Shown: positions 1 to 9,300 of the stretch, one piece after another | Position numbering within the stretch: the stretch's first letter is position 1 | Layout: every line of letters starts with the position of its first letter | IMG/VR virus record: IMGVR_UViG_3300030419_007568 | Coordinates: 1 to 52,260 of that record | Origin: a virus | Length of the DNA stretch: 52,260 bases | Direction: 5' to 3' (one strand) | Notes under the pieces: model-generated | What the model saw: the letters and a program-made list of their open reading frames with translations, nothing else | What the model was told of the DNA's origin: nothing | Database searches by the model: none | Made by a program: the position numbers and the translations under genes

Positions 1-29
1 TTAGGATAGAGGTCTTTAAGTTTAATCAT
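1..29 (-). CDS. Partial gene, 5' end only, probably next tail/virion gene
   Basis: Only the first nine codons lie in the window (reads MIKLKDLYP) and the gene continues beyond base 1. The start is supported by a GGAG Shine-Dalgarno sequence six bases upstream of the ATG and by a perfect T4-type late promoter octamer just upstream of that. Its place directly after the tail block suggests a virion gene, but the product cannot be identified from so few residues. Confidence 0.55.
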
Positions 30-42
30 GAGAAACTCCAGT

Positions 43-50
43 TATTTATA
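43..50 (-). promoter_or_regulatory. T4-type late promoter (TATAAATA)
   Basis: The minus strand reads TATAAATA, the exact late-promoter -10 octamer recognised by gp55-type sigma factors in T4. It lies 13 bases upstream of the start codon of the partial gene at 1-29, with a GGAG ribosome site in between. A gp55-like sigma gene is present in the window. The octamer is part of an AT palindrome, so a plus-strand copy also exists at 51-58 with no gene to drive. Confidence 0.6.
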
Positions 51-61
51 TATAAATATAA

Positions 62-2551
62 CTAACTGAAATTTTTACTTAAACCTATTAGATATTCCAG
101 CCCATAATCACAAAATGAAAGTATAGATAACCTGCAAAAACCATCATAAACATTTTGAAATACTGAACTCGTTATGAGAGTATTGTCAAATCTGTCTTTA
201 ACAATAAATCTTACATCTTTTATGTCCTCTTCGGGGGACGTTATTTCTGCGTTTTCTGCTGCTGTCTTAACTGCATATATTTGAAACCCTTGGTCCTGCC
301 AAGATTCGCCGACGCCATCGGCAGCGGCGGCTTTTTTAGCCCATGTGGTATCTGTCTCATATGGAGACGAAGCACTGGTGGGGGTGTGCCAGCCAAATAA
401 AGAGCACGAAACCATCGAAGGCGCATTATATTCAAGATTGTGAGAATTTTGTCTATTAGGAAATATAAACTCACACTCAGCAGTCATACCAAGAGAGTTC
501 AAAACACCGTCAGACCCAGTAATGAACCCATGAGAGGCAGGATTTATAGAACTTGAACACTGATATACTGTTGCATCGCTACTCGTGGCACTCGTTCGTA
601 AGCCACTAAAATCCACATATTTTTTGTTGCTTGAGATTGTTCTATAATTGTCTTCTAATTCATAAGCATAGTTGTTTGCATATGTGTTTAGGGAAACAAT
701 ATTCTGATCTATGCCGTAGCAGCGGATCAGGTTTCTTATTGCTTTCTCGTTGCCCTTGGATTTATAAATGTAGCCAAGATTGTTGTGAATATTCTTATAT
801 ATTATGCTCTTAATTTGTTGCAATTCTTGCTCAAAGTTTTTAGAATCACTTCGCTTGAAAAACCTCTCAAGAATATCTGCATTTGCAAACATTTCTGTAG
901 TATTTAAACCTTGGTTCTCCAACAGGCGGTTGTTATAGGGAAACTCGTTGGAACTACCAGTCAGAGTACCGCTCAGATATCTAAGATCTTTTGTTTTATT
1001 AAGTTCCGAAATTTGGATATGCAGTGTATCAAAATAACTTCCTATAATTTGACTTAAGTTTTTCAACTCGTTTCCGGATTTTGCGTCCTCATCAATGATC
1101 CATGCCGGCATAGTGTTCATGAGATATGAAGTGTTCCCATGATCATACTCAGATCCCGTGTTAGCTAACTCAGTCCTTGTGTTTTTGAAATTTGTGTTGT
1201 CTCGACGAATTACTGGTGATCTATCTTCGAAAATGTCCTTTTTCGACATCTCATTAATGGCGGAACCTGTCTGTCGTGAATTGCTACTATCATAACCGAC
1301 ATAAGTTCCGTTTGCAACTCGTCCGGAGTAGTCTAAAACAGTTTTATCAAATCTTGCTACACCAGTAATACCTTCGTTAAATTTATAATAAAGACCTAAA
1401 GATGCATCAGCATCGTTTACATTTGCTCCGCCATCAATGTTGGTGAACCAGTTTCTTCCTATCTCTTTGCCGGTTCTTGCTTTTTTCCAGAATCTAAACT
1501 CATCTATAGAGGCGGATATTTTTCCCCAACCTTCGGTGGGTAGAACTGCGCCGCCGACGTTTGTTCCTGATACAGGTGCTCTTAGTGCTCCAATGTTAGC
1601 AACAAGTGTTCCTGTTACTTCGTTTAGGGAGCCTGATTTGACGCCGCCCTCTGAGGGGATATTACCGGCAGCCGAGGGTCCCCCATAACTACTGGCTGTT
1701 ATGTTTGTCTGATGGCATATTCCATCCATGTAAAAATCAATGTTTGGAGTAGGCCCAGAGGTATTAAAGACAAAAGAGTAGTGATGCCAAGATCCGCTGG
1801 CAATAGCCAGTCCGCCTGTAGTCGGAACAGACTGGGTCATGAACCCAGTGGTTCCCGAAACCAGTGTTACTAGAAATCTATCTTGATCTGACGATGTTAG
1901 TTCTATCCTTAGTCGTCCATAATTGCTGGAGCCGGAGGTTGAGCCGTTTGACAGGTCGAAAATAACCTGTTTTTTGCTCTGGCTGTTGTCGTTGGGTATA
2001 AGGTTGTCTTTTTTCAGGAAAAACTCAATGGTCGATCCAGATACGCCAGCAAAAGTTAAGTTGGATGTTGTGTTGCTTCCTGTCGCATATACGTTTCCTG
2101 CGTGTGGTCCTCCTTTTGCTTGCACAAAATCAATCGAAGAGGAATAATACCCGGAAGGGTTGTCTGCAACGTCGCCAGGTGTTCCATACGAGGCTCCGAT
2201 CTTAATATAACCTGTCTCTTTTGGATAGACATGTTGAAGAACGTATTTTTCCAGCGGAGACAATTCATTATAAAACTTTGTTTTTTCTAATCCGGAGCCG
2301 TCATAAGGATAATTGTCTACAATGTGATCAAATGCTGCTTCATAATATTTTTGCGCTGATCCATATTTTGCAAAGTTTTCTGGCCTAGAATAATCTATCG
2401 GTGGTAAGTAATCGTTTTGTCTTCTAACGCTCTCCGAGAGGTGTCCCGACGATTCAATTTTGGAATCAAGCGACTTTACAGAAGATTTTTTTAGGTATTT
2501 TCCAACAGAACCATTTTTTCTGTTTTTATCAAATAACTTTTTTACACTCAT
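62..2551 (-). CDS. Tail/baseplate structural protein with LamG-like lectin domain
   Basis: An 829-residue protein, the last complete gene of the baseplate block. Roughly residues 165-370 resemble a concanavalin A/LamG jelly-roll: an STIEFFLKKD strand opening, a SGSWHHYSFVFN core and an IDEFRFWKKART closing motif, all typical of laminin-G-like folds in virion proteins. The rest has no domain I recognise. The start ATG overlaps the stop of the upstream gene by four bases (ATGA), so translation is probably coupled. A carbohydrate-binding or structural role at the baseplate periphery or short fibres is inferred from the fold and from its place after gp6 and the 507-residue protein. A position equivalent to T4 gp7, gp8 or gp10 is possible but unproven. 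Confidence 0.7.
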   Translation of the reverse strand: MSVKKLFDKNRKNGSVGKYLKKSSVKSLDSKIESSGHLSESVRRQNDYLPPIDYSRPENFAKYGSAQKYYEAAFDHIVDNYPYDGSGLEKTKFYNELSPLEKYVLQHVYPKETGYIKIGASYGTPGDVADNPSGYYSSSIDFVQAKGGPHAGNVYATGSNTTSNLTFAGVSGSTIEFFLKKDNLIPNDNSQSKKQVIFDLSNGSTSGSSNYGRLRIELTSSDQDRFLVTLVSGTTGFMTQSVPTTGGLAIASGSWHHYSFVFNTSGPTPNIDFYMDGICHQTNITASSYGGPSAAGNIPSEGGVKSGSLNEVTGTLVANIGALRAPVSGTNVGGAVLPTEGWGKISASIDEFRFWKKARTGKEIGRNWFTNIDGGANVNDADASLGLYYKFNEGITGVARFDKTVLDYSGRVANGTYVGYDSSNSRQTGSAINEMSKKDIFEDRSPVIRRDNTNFKNTRTELANTGSEYDHGNTSYLMNTMPAWIIDEDAKSGNELKNLSQIIGSYFDTLHIQISELNKTKDLRYLSGTLTGSSNEFPYNNRLLENQGLNTTEMFANADILERFFKRSDSKNFEQELQQIKSIIYKNIHNNLGYIYKSKGNEKAIRNLIRCYGIDQNIVSLNTYANNYAYELEDNYRTISSNKKYVDFSGLRTSATSSDATVYQCSSSINPASHGFITGSDGVLNSLGMTAECEFIFPNRQNSHNLEYNAPSMVSCSLFGWHTPTSASSPYETDTTWAKKAAAADGVGESWQDQGFQIYAVKTAAENAEITSPEEDIKDVRFIVKDRFDNTLITSSVFQNVYDGFCRLSILSFCDYGLEYLIGLSKNFS

Positions 2552-4071
2552 GGCGCAGGCTCTTCAACCCTAAACTTAAACTCTTCAGACTGTTGTCTGT
2601 ACTGTCCTTGTAAATAGTAAGCAAATTGTAATTTGTAGGTGAACCCCGGCTCTAAATGTGATGTATCCAATTCAAAATAGTTTCCACTAACGTCATATGA
2701 CATTCTAGTGTAGTCTTTAACACCACTGCCTGTACCAAATGGAATAATTTCCATATTATCAATTTCTCTAGTGAGGCGATAATACCCATCATCAATCACT
2801 TCAGGTACAACATTTGTAGTCGCAGATGTGTAAATATTAGGATTCCAGTTTTTCTTTCTTGCAAAAACCCGAAGTCTGGGCTTTTGTCCTTTTATATAAG
2901 ATCCTTTAAGATTTGTTACGTCTGTCACATACTCGTCTTCATAAATAAGCTCCAAAGCACTCAAGGAAGTAGGCTCATATGAGCCTGTGAAAAACTCTGT
3001 GATATTACCGGGCTGAGAAGCTGTAAACCAAACATCATACAGATAATCTTCTGAAGCTGTTGTCGCAAACGAGGCAGAATAAACTCCGACAAGGGCAACG
3101 CCGTTTTCTATAACTTGCCCTCCCGTAACATGGTTTAGGGCGTTATTATCTTCGTCTAAAAGCAGAACGCTATTAGTTGTCGGTGCCGAGACACTGCCGC
3201 TGTAAACTTTAACAAGAACTGTTTCGTTTACCAATCCCGGTATATTTTTCAATTGTCCTCGTATACTGTTGTACAAATAAATCGTGTTTAAATTATCTGA
3301 GCCTGGTGCAAGACTACTACTAAGCATAAAATTGCCTCGGTTGTCTTTTCTGGAAGAATCCCAACGAGCTTCTAGAACAGGTCTTTTAAAGTAAAATTCG
3401 CTATTCCTGCCAAAAAATTTCTTAGTAAAAAATGTTCCGTCGTTGCCAGCGATGGCGGCATCTGTATGCTTTAAAAGAAACCCGTGACTATTAGCAGATC
3501 CAGAGGACACCCATCGATCTACAATCGTATTAACATTTACATCTAGATCTTCCAGTCCGCCGGAGAAAAAATAGTTTACGGAAACGTTGTTCTCTCCTGG
3601 CTCGTAACCACCAGTAATGGCAGTAACCGGGTCAGAAGTGTCGGACCCCCAAAAGGCACCGTTGCTGGCACTTACCCAGTTTGCGGTACCTAAGTCAGAA
3701 TAGTTTTCCATGTCTAGTCCACGGCCCTCTGACCAAGATTGAGTCAACATAACTACATCAAGACTATAACTCATAGGTGTTGTGTTAGCATGTGGTGCAT
3801 TGAACAACTTTAGTCTATAGTCCACGTTAGACGATGGTATCACGCCATTATTAATGTCGTCAATAACATGAGTCATATCAAAATGAAGTAAAATTCTGGA
3901 CTGTTCGGCATTTACGGTGTCAGTAGAAGCCGAAGTTTGACCGTGGATAACGAACGCCTCTAGGATGTCCGACGCCCCCATATTTGAACCAGAAGCACGG
4001 GTAGATAAATTTGCCTTAAAGGCATTTGAGATTGTAGTATCTTTTATAGCAAAGTATCTCTTAATTCCCAT
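2548..4071 (-). CDS. Tail/baseplate structural protein, unknown family
   Basis: A 507-residue protein rich in Ser, Thr, Gly and Asn with beta-type sequence throughout and no signal peptide or membrane segment. The N-terminal part (DTTISNAF, then ILLHFDMT near residue 85) resembles the DNRLRE-like beta folds seen in phage structural proteins. That is pattern recognition, not a firm match. Its start overlaps the stop of the gp6-like gene by one base (TAATG) and its stop overlaps the next start, so it belongs to the same translationally coupled tail operon. A baseplate or fibre-attachment role is inferred from position only. Confidence 0.6.
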   Translation of the reverse strand: MGIKRYFAIKDTTISNAFKANLSTRASGSNMGASDILEAFVIHGQTSASTDTVNAEQSRILLHFDMTHVIDDINNGVIPSSNVDYRLKLFNAPHANTTPMSYSLDVVMLTQSWSEGRGLDMENYSDLGTANWVSASNGAFWGSDTSDPVTAITGGYEPGENNVSVNYFFSGGLEDLDVNVNTIVDRWVSSGSANSHGFLLKHTDAAIAGNDGTFFTKKFFGRNSEFYFKRPVLEARWDSSRKDNRGNFMLSSSLAPGSDNLNTIYLYNSIRGQLKNIPGLVNETVLVKVYSGSVSAPTTNSVLLLDEDNNALNHVTGGQVIENGVALVGVYSASFATTASEDYLYDVWFTASQPGNITEFFTGSYEPTSLSALELIYEDEYVTDVTNLKGSYIKGQKPRLRVFARKKNWNPNIYTSATTNVVPEVIDDGYYRLTREIDNMEIIPFGTGSGVKDYTRMSYDVSGNYFELDTSHLEPGFTYKLQFAYYLQGQYRQQSEEFKFRVEEPAP

Positions 4072-5858
4072 TATCTTACAACTCCTGAAATATCTGTGTC
4101 GGGAAATAATATTTCGGCGACGGCATCCTGGGGTATCGTAATATACCTTCCGTCATCAGAAACGTTGGAATCCATGTCATAGAAAAAGTTACTGTATCCA
4201 CTTCCCGCTTTGTTTTCAATTTCTACCCTTACCGTGTCGATAACTCCTGGCACTTCATTTAAAAACTTGTATAGTTCTGAAATGTGAATGGACTGTCCTA
4301 TATCTCCCTTTACTCTCAACTTATCTTGCAGTTTGGCAATACAGGCGCTTATTACGTCAAACCTGTTTGCGTTTTCAACTGTAATAATTTCAAAATTTAT
4401 CCCATAGTTAATAATTTTTGCGTCCAAAATATCAATCGTATCATTGAGCATTCGATATTGGTTTAGCCAAACTTTAAGATTTCTTTTAAGTGTTTCGTTA
4501 GAAGTGGTAAAGTTACCGTCAGCGTCTTCTGACAGAATATATAAGTTTAGGTTTCTTCTCATGGTAGAAGAGTCTTGGAGAATGTTCGCTCTTTTTATTT
4601 TTCCAAATTTTGATGGCATTCTGTAACACAAAGAAATATAATCGGAACGAGTTACCGCCCTATTCTGGGAAGTAAAAGAAGATAGCGCCCTTGTTCTGAT
4701 TTCGTCTGGTGACAACATAGTTGAATCGCCTAGTATCGGCTCTTCGTTCTCTACCTCGATAGATCCCATGACCTCGCTTACGGTTAGCGGATTTAATGTT
4801 GAACGATTTTTAAAAATCACATCAGGAGAAACTACTGTACTCACCGTTCCCGCAGCGGCGTTAACTTCTCCGACATTGTTCGCCCTGTATAAGATTGTTA
4901 GTGTGGTGTTTACTGGAACAACTCCAAACTTATCAGCCTTTATTAGGTTTGACGGATCAAAAGAACTGTCAGTAACATAATTTCTTCCTGTCACGTCCAA
5001 AACAATATCGGCTGGGTCGGCGACCAAATCTGTTGTTAGATTTTCTTCGGATCCGAATCCAAACTGTAAAAAGCAATTTCCGTTTTCGTCAAATTCTGTC
5101 ACAAATCTTCTGGGAACAGGTTTTGCCTTCATTATGCTGGGTGTTACATCTCTGTCTGATGCAAAGTTTCTATTTTCAGACAGAACAATGTCTTGGGTTA
5201 AATGATCAACTTCTATATATTCATTCCCCTGAGAATCAAAAACGTTTTGAACTTCTATCACAGATCGTACTCCCAAAGGAATTCTCAAAAACCTTTGATA
5301 TCCGCCAACTGATATATCTTTTTGAAATAACTGTCCTGAGACTACTTGTCCGTAAGACTTTATGGCAAAATGACTAGGAACACCCGTTGTTGGGTTTACT
5401 TTTGCTACCGTGATTTCGTTAGTAGGCTTTGAAAAATCAATGTCTTCATTCAAGGTGAATGTTAGTCCTGACTGTGATGAAATTAACGATCCTTTTTGCA
5501 ATGTTGGGATATAACTTGAGTCAGGATCACCTAGAACATCCGCAGGTATCACTGCATAAAAAGCGCAAGCCCCCACAGAGGAAGGGGCTCCGGGCATCTT
5601 AAATCCCATCTGCCTAGCTAACCTAACAATGTTTCCATATTCTATGGCACTATCTATAAAACTTTCGTTTGTTTGGTAATCCAAATAAAATGACAACTGG
5701 TCTCCGACATAGGAGACCAAATCAAGCATCATTGCTCCGAACGACGCTTCATTAAAATCCCGAAATGTTGTTGGATAATATCTTTCAGCATAAGACACTA
5801 GGTCACGCTTAATTGTGTCAAAATCTCTGCTAGTATACGAAATGGGTCTTTTTTTCAT
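4071..5858 (-). CDS. gp6: Baseplate wedge protein, gp6-like (Baseplate_J family)
   Basis: A 595-residue protein (T4 gp6 is 660). The N-terminus has the signature of this family: ISYTSRDFDTIKRDL, then FGAMMLDLVSYVGDQLSFYLDYQTNESFI split around residues 40-70, followed by a Baseplate_J-like middle and a C-terminal region beginning near SRDYISLC that resembles wedge-ring proteins. In T4, gp6 forms the continuous inner ring of the baseplate wedge and switches conformation on contraction. It sits 25 bases downstream of the gp25-like gene, the usual pairing in contractile injection systems. The start ATG gives the conserved MKKRPISYTSRDFDT opening. Confidence 0.9.
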   Translation of the reverse strand: MKKRPISYTSRDFDTIKRDLVSYAERYYPTTFRDFNEASFGAMMLDLVSYVGDQLSFYLDYQTNESFIDSAIEYGNIVRLARQMGFKMPGAPSSVGACAFYAVIPADVLGDPDSSYIPTLQKGSLISSQSGLTFTLNEDIDFSKPTNEITVAKVNPTTGVPSHFAIKSYGQVVSGQLFQKDISVGGYQRFLRIPLGVRSVIEVQNVFDSQGNEYIEVDHLTQDIVLSENRNFASDRDVTPSIMKAKPVPRRFVTEFDENGNCFLQFGFGSEENLTTDLVADPADIVLDVTGRNYVTDSSFDPSNLIKADKFGVVPVNTTLTILYRANNVGEVNAAAGTVSTVVSPDVIFKNRSTLNPLTVSEVMGSIEVENEEPILGDSTMLSPDEIRTRALSSFTSQNRAVTRSDYISLCYRMPSKFGKIKRANILQDSSTMRRNLNLYILSEDADGNFTTSNETLKRNLKVWLNQYRMLNDTIDILDAKIINYGINFEIITVENANRFDVISACIAKLQDKLRVKGDIGQSIHISELYKFLNEVPGVIDTVRVEIENKAGSGYSNFFYDMDSNVSDDGRYITIPQDAVAEILFPDTDISGVVR

Positions 5859-5883
5859 TGTTTATCCTCGCTCAAGCGATGAA

Positions 5884-6291
5884 CTAATTAGTAATTTCCT
5901 CAGTAAAATTTAAGGTATCATTTAAGTTTAGTGATCCGACACTATATTCAATTCTTATAACAACCTGATTTGCTCCCAAAGACGGGTTCTGACTATTGTC
6001 AATAAAGCTAACTTTTCCCAAAGCAATAAAAGGCATCCATTTTTGAACTTGTTCATGAAGTTTTGTTAAAATCTTTTGGTTTGTTCCCGGTGTTATTCCC
6101 TCAAAAAGAAACCTCCTTAAACCAACTCCAAAATCAGGCATCATTATTCTTTCGCCCGAAGAAGTTAAAACTAAATTTTTAAAGTTTTGCTTTATGACCT
6201 CTCCAACAGTTTTGTTGAGTTTGTAAGGACCATCATTAAGATCGACTGTTAAGGGGAGTGAAACAGAAAGTCCTTCTAATTTAAATGCCAT
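5884..6291 (-). CDS. gp25: Baseplate wedge protein, gp25-like (lysozyme-like fold family)
   Basis: A 135-residue protein of typical gp25 length (T4 gp25 is 132). It has the family core NFKNLVLTSSGERIMMPDFGVGLRRFLFE split across residues 36-65, including the conserved GERIM-P-FG-GL-R-LFE pattern found in T4 gp25 and T6SS TssE. gp25 joins the sheath to the gp6 ring and is needed for sheath polymerisation. Despite the family name it is not expected to be enzymatic. A strong GGAGG Shine-Dalgarno lies ten bases upstream of the ATG. It is followed immediately by gp6, which supports the assignment. Confidence 0.92.
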   Translation of the reverse strand: MAFKLEGLSVSLPLTVDLNDGPYKLNKTVGEVIKQNFKNLVLTSSGERIMMPDFGVGLRRFLFEGITPGTNQKILTKLHEQVQKWMPFIALGKVSFIDNSQNPSLGANQVVIRIEYSVGSLNLNDTLNFTEEITN

Positions 6292-6325
6292 GGTGGTTAA
6301 ACCTCCTTAATAAGTATTCTTAAAT

Positions 6326-9300
6326 TTATCCTTGTTCATTTAAGAACTCTCTTAATTTATTGATATCTGACCGAGGGTCGTCTGGATTGGCTGAACTATA
6401 GTATTTTACGGAGTAATAATTGAGAAGATAATAAATGTACGAAATAGCTACCTTATCCAATGTGTCAAAATGTCCGGCAAGGTTATCTGCGGACACAAGA
6501 CCTCTTTCGTGACCTATCAGTCCAAAAGTTATTAAATCTTGGGTATAGTCTATCCCCCTAAACCCGTTTGATCCATAAGGAGGGGGTCCGCCGTTGTAAT
6601 TATCTTGAAAAGCTAATTCACCACCGCTGATCCCCCACATACCTGGGTGAGGATAGGACATACCGTTGTACCCTTGTCCGTCCGCACCTTTTGGTTTATA
6701 CCATCTTGGTATCGGGTCGTAATCGACACCCCAATCAACCGGAAACTCAATTTTTGATTGGTTGTAAAGGGTTGTCCGTTGGTTGCTAATATAATTTTGT
6801 AAAAAAGTTTTGCCGGTGGCAGTGCGAGCGTCTACTGGAGCATAAGGGTTGTAATTTTCTTTAACATCTGCTGAAATTTTATACTGATCTATGAAAGACT
6901 GAGCGCCAGCGTGTTCCATTAATCTTAGTCGTTCTGTAAAAACAACATTTTTGGCATATAATCCCGTAGAAGCGTCTTCAACCACACTTTCATCCCTTGG
7001 CCAAGCACGGATTGAGTTAGAATCTCCATAATTTGCGATGAGTGCATGTCTTTGCCATGTAACTCTTGTGCTTTGCGGTAAAGCTTGAAAACGCTGAAGT
7101 ATTGATTGGTTTCCTTGTGGGCGGAAAGCATAAAGTGTATTCCAAAAATCTCTATTGGTGGAGGCAGTCGCTTCGAGAGGGTCCATGTTCGACGGTTTGA
7201 GGGTCTCCTCTCCGAATGCTACTATAAAGCCAGAATATCCGCCTTGACCATACACAGAAATTCCAAGCATTGTTTGATAATCATTAATTTTATCCCAAAA
7301 CCCTTGAAGTCTCTTGATTTCGTCACGAACTTCCCTTTCTGAATAGTATGTTTTGCCTGAAAGAACCAGAGGAAATGAACTGTAGCTATCACTGAACGCT
7401 GTAATGTTGTCCGGATTAACGGCTGTCATAAAAGTATCATCGGCGGCGGCAATTCTCTTTCCTGTCATAAACTTAAACATCGGAAGGCGGTTCTGAATAT
7501 TTACAACATGATCATGATAAATTGCAAGAAGTCCCATAATCAATGGTTGAGGAAGGTAGTACAAAGAGTCTCGACTATACCAAATTTCAGAATCCGTCCC
7601 AGCGTATCTAGTGTTATGAAGAGCCTTTATTTTAGGGGCAACTCCCGCTGTTTCGCCAGAAAAAGCAGAGGGGCTTTCAGCATTTCCCCCCAGCGACTCT
7701 GCCGTTAGTTGTCTGTTTTCTCCAGCGTTGTGTGTGCCCCGCCTGACAAAGTCGGCAAATGCGGTAAAATGTTCCCTATACTCTCTTTCTTTAAATATAT
7801 TTGTGTTTGCCGAATAATATCTAGTTTTTGTACCTACTCTATACATCATTGTTTTCAGAATTAACTCAATAGCCCTATCAAGCTTGGACCGCAGATCATG
7901 ACGGTCGCCTATTTGGAAGGTAACTCCTGCATCATTAGCGACGCCGCCACTGTACACATCATCTACAGCGTCCATACTTGTCAAATATATCTCATACAAG
8001 CCAGTGCGGCTCGTTTCATATTCAAATTTTTGAGCTAAATATCCCGCCATCATCGATACAGTATCTGGCATATTAAAACCATGATAGGCTCTAAGTATAG
8101 GTCCCAGATTAAGCATAAAAGTTGTAATTCTTGCTTGGAGTGATGCCATACATGATTTGGCTATCATTTCTTTTCGTATATCCGGACACGGATTTCCATT
8201 TGTTACAAACAGTGGTTCAGAAAGCGCCGCAGTATATGGTCTCAAAGCTGCGATACCATCACCGTTGGCGAAGAAATAACTACCAAGATCTTTTATTGGC
8301 GTATAATTTAACCCGAAACCAAGAGGAAAAGCATATCCATCTACATTGCGGTTTCGTACAGTTGTCGGGGCGCTGACTTCAATAGCATTGTTGATAGCGT
8401 TTGCCATCGGTGTCGTAAAAACATCAAAAGTCGTTCCTGCTGGTTTTCCGTCGGGACGGGCTTTGCCTTTAATGACAAAATTATTTCCTTCCATGCCGAT
8501 GGCGTTATCGCTAGCCAGTCGAGCACTGCCAAGAAAAACTGGTGAAATAAGGTTTCCGTCGGCATCGGGCATGACCGCTGACATAAACACTTCTTCGTTG
8601 TTGAAACTAAATTCGACGTAACCGGGACTTTCATCGTTTGGGCTCCCCATGCGCCAAACTGGAACAACTGCACCAGGAAAATCAGGTAGCCTTGAAGCAA
8701 CTACATAAGGCTTTGCCCAGGTGTTACTAAATTCTCCTTGTAGGATTTCATAAAGTACTGTATTGTTTTGTTGTGGCAACGGTGGCTTAGGTGCTGCTGC
8801 GGCTTCAGCGGACATTCGGAGCGCATCTGACATAAACAACTGGAATAGTTTCGAAAGGTAAGCTATTTTTTCTAGAAGTTTTCGCCAATATTCGGCGACG
8901 GGAAAGCCCTCAAAATCTTCAAATAGTTCCCAGTCTCCCCAATCTCCAAACTCAATCCCATTAATCATCTCACAAAGATCATAGATTTGCTCCAATTGTG
9001 CAACAGTCTCTTCTTCGACCTGTTTAGAGTATTGAGCATATGACATGAGGGGTGTCTCTAGTCCTGCGGATCCTATGTCTTTTGGCGCACAAAATTCTTC
9101 AGAAGGTTCTTTTGGTTCGCTAGGAACGGCTTCCGGTCCCAAAGCGTCTCCTAATTTTTTCAAATATTCTTTTAATTTTGCTTCATTTAATTCAAGAGTT
9201 GCGTATCGTTCATCCCCGGCATTAAGAGAATCGGTAGACATTAAAATTCTGGTCTTCATTTCCTCAGACAAGGGAACTATTCTACCGCCATCCTCTATTG

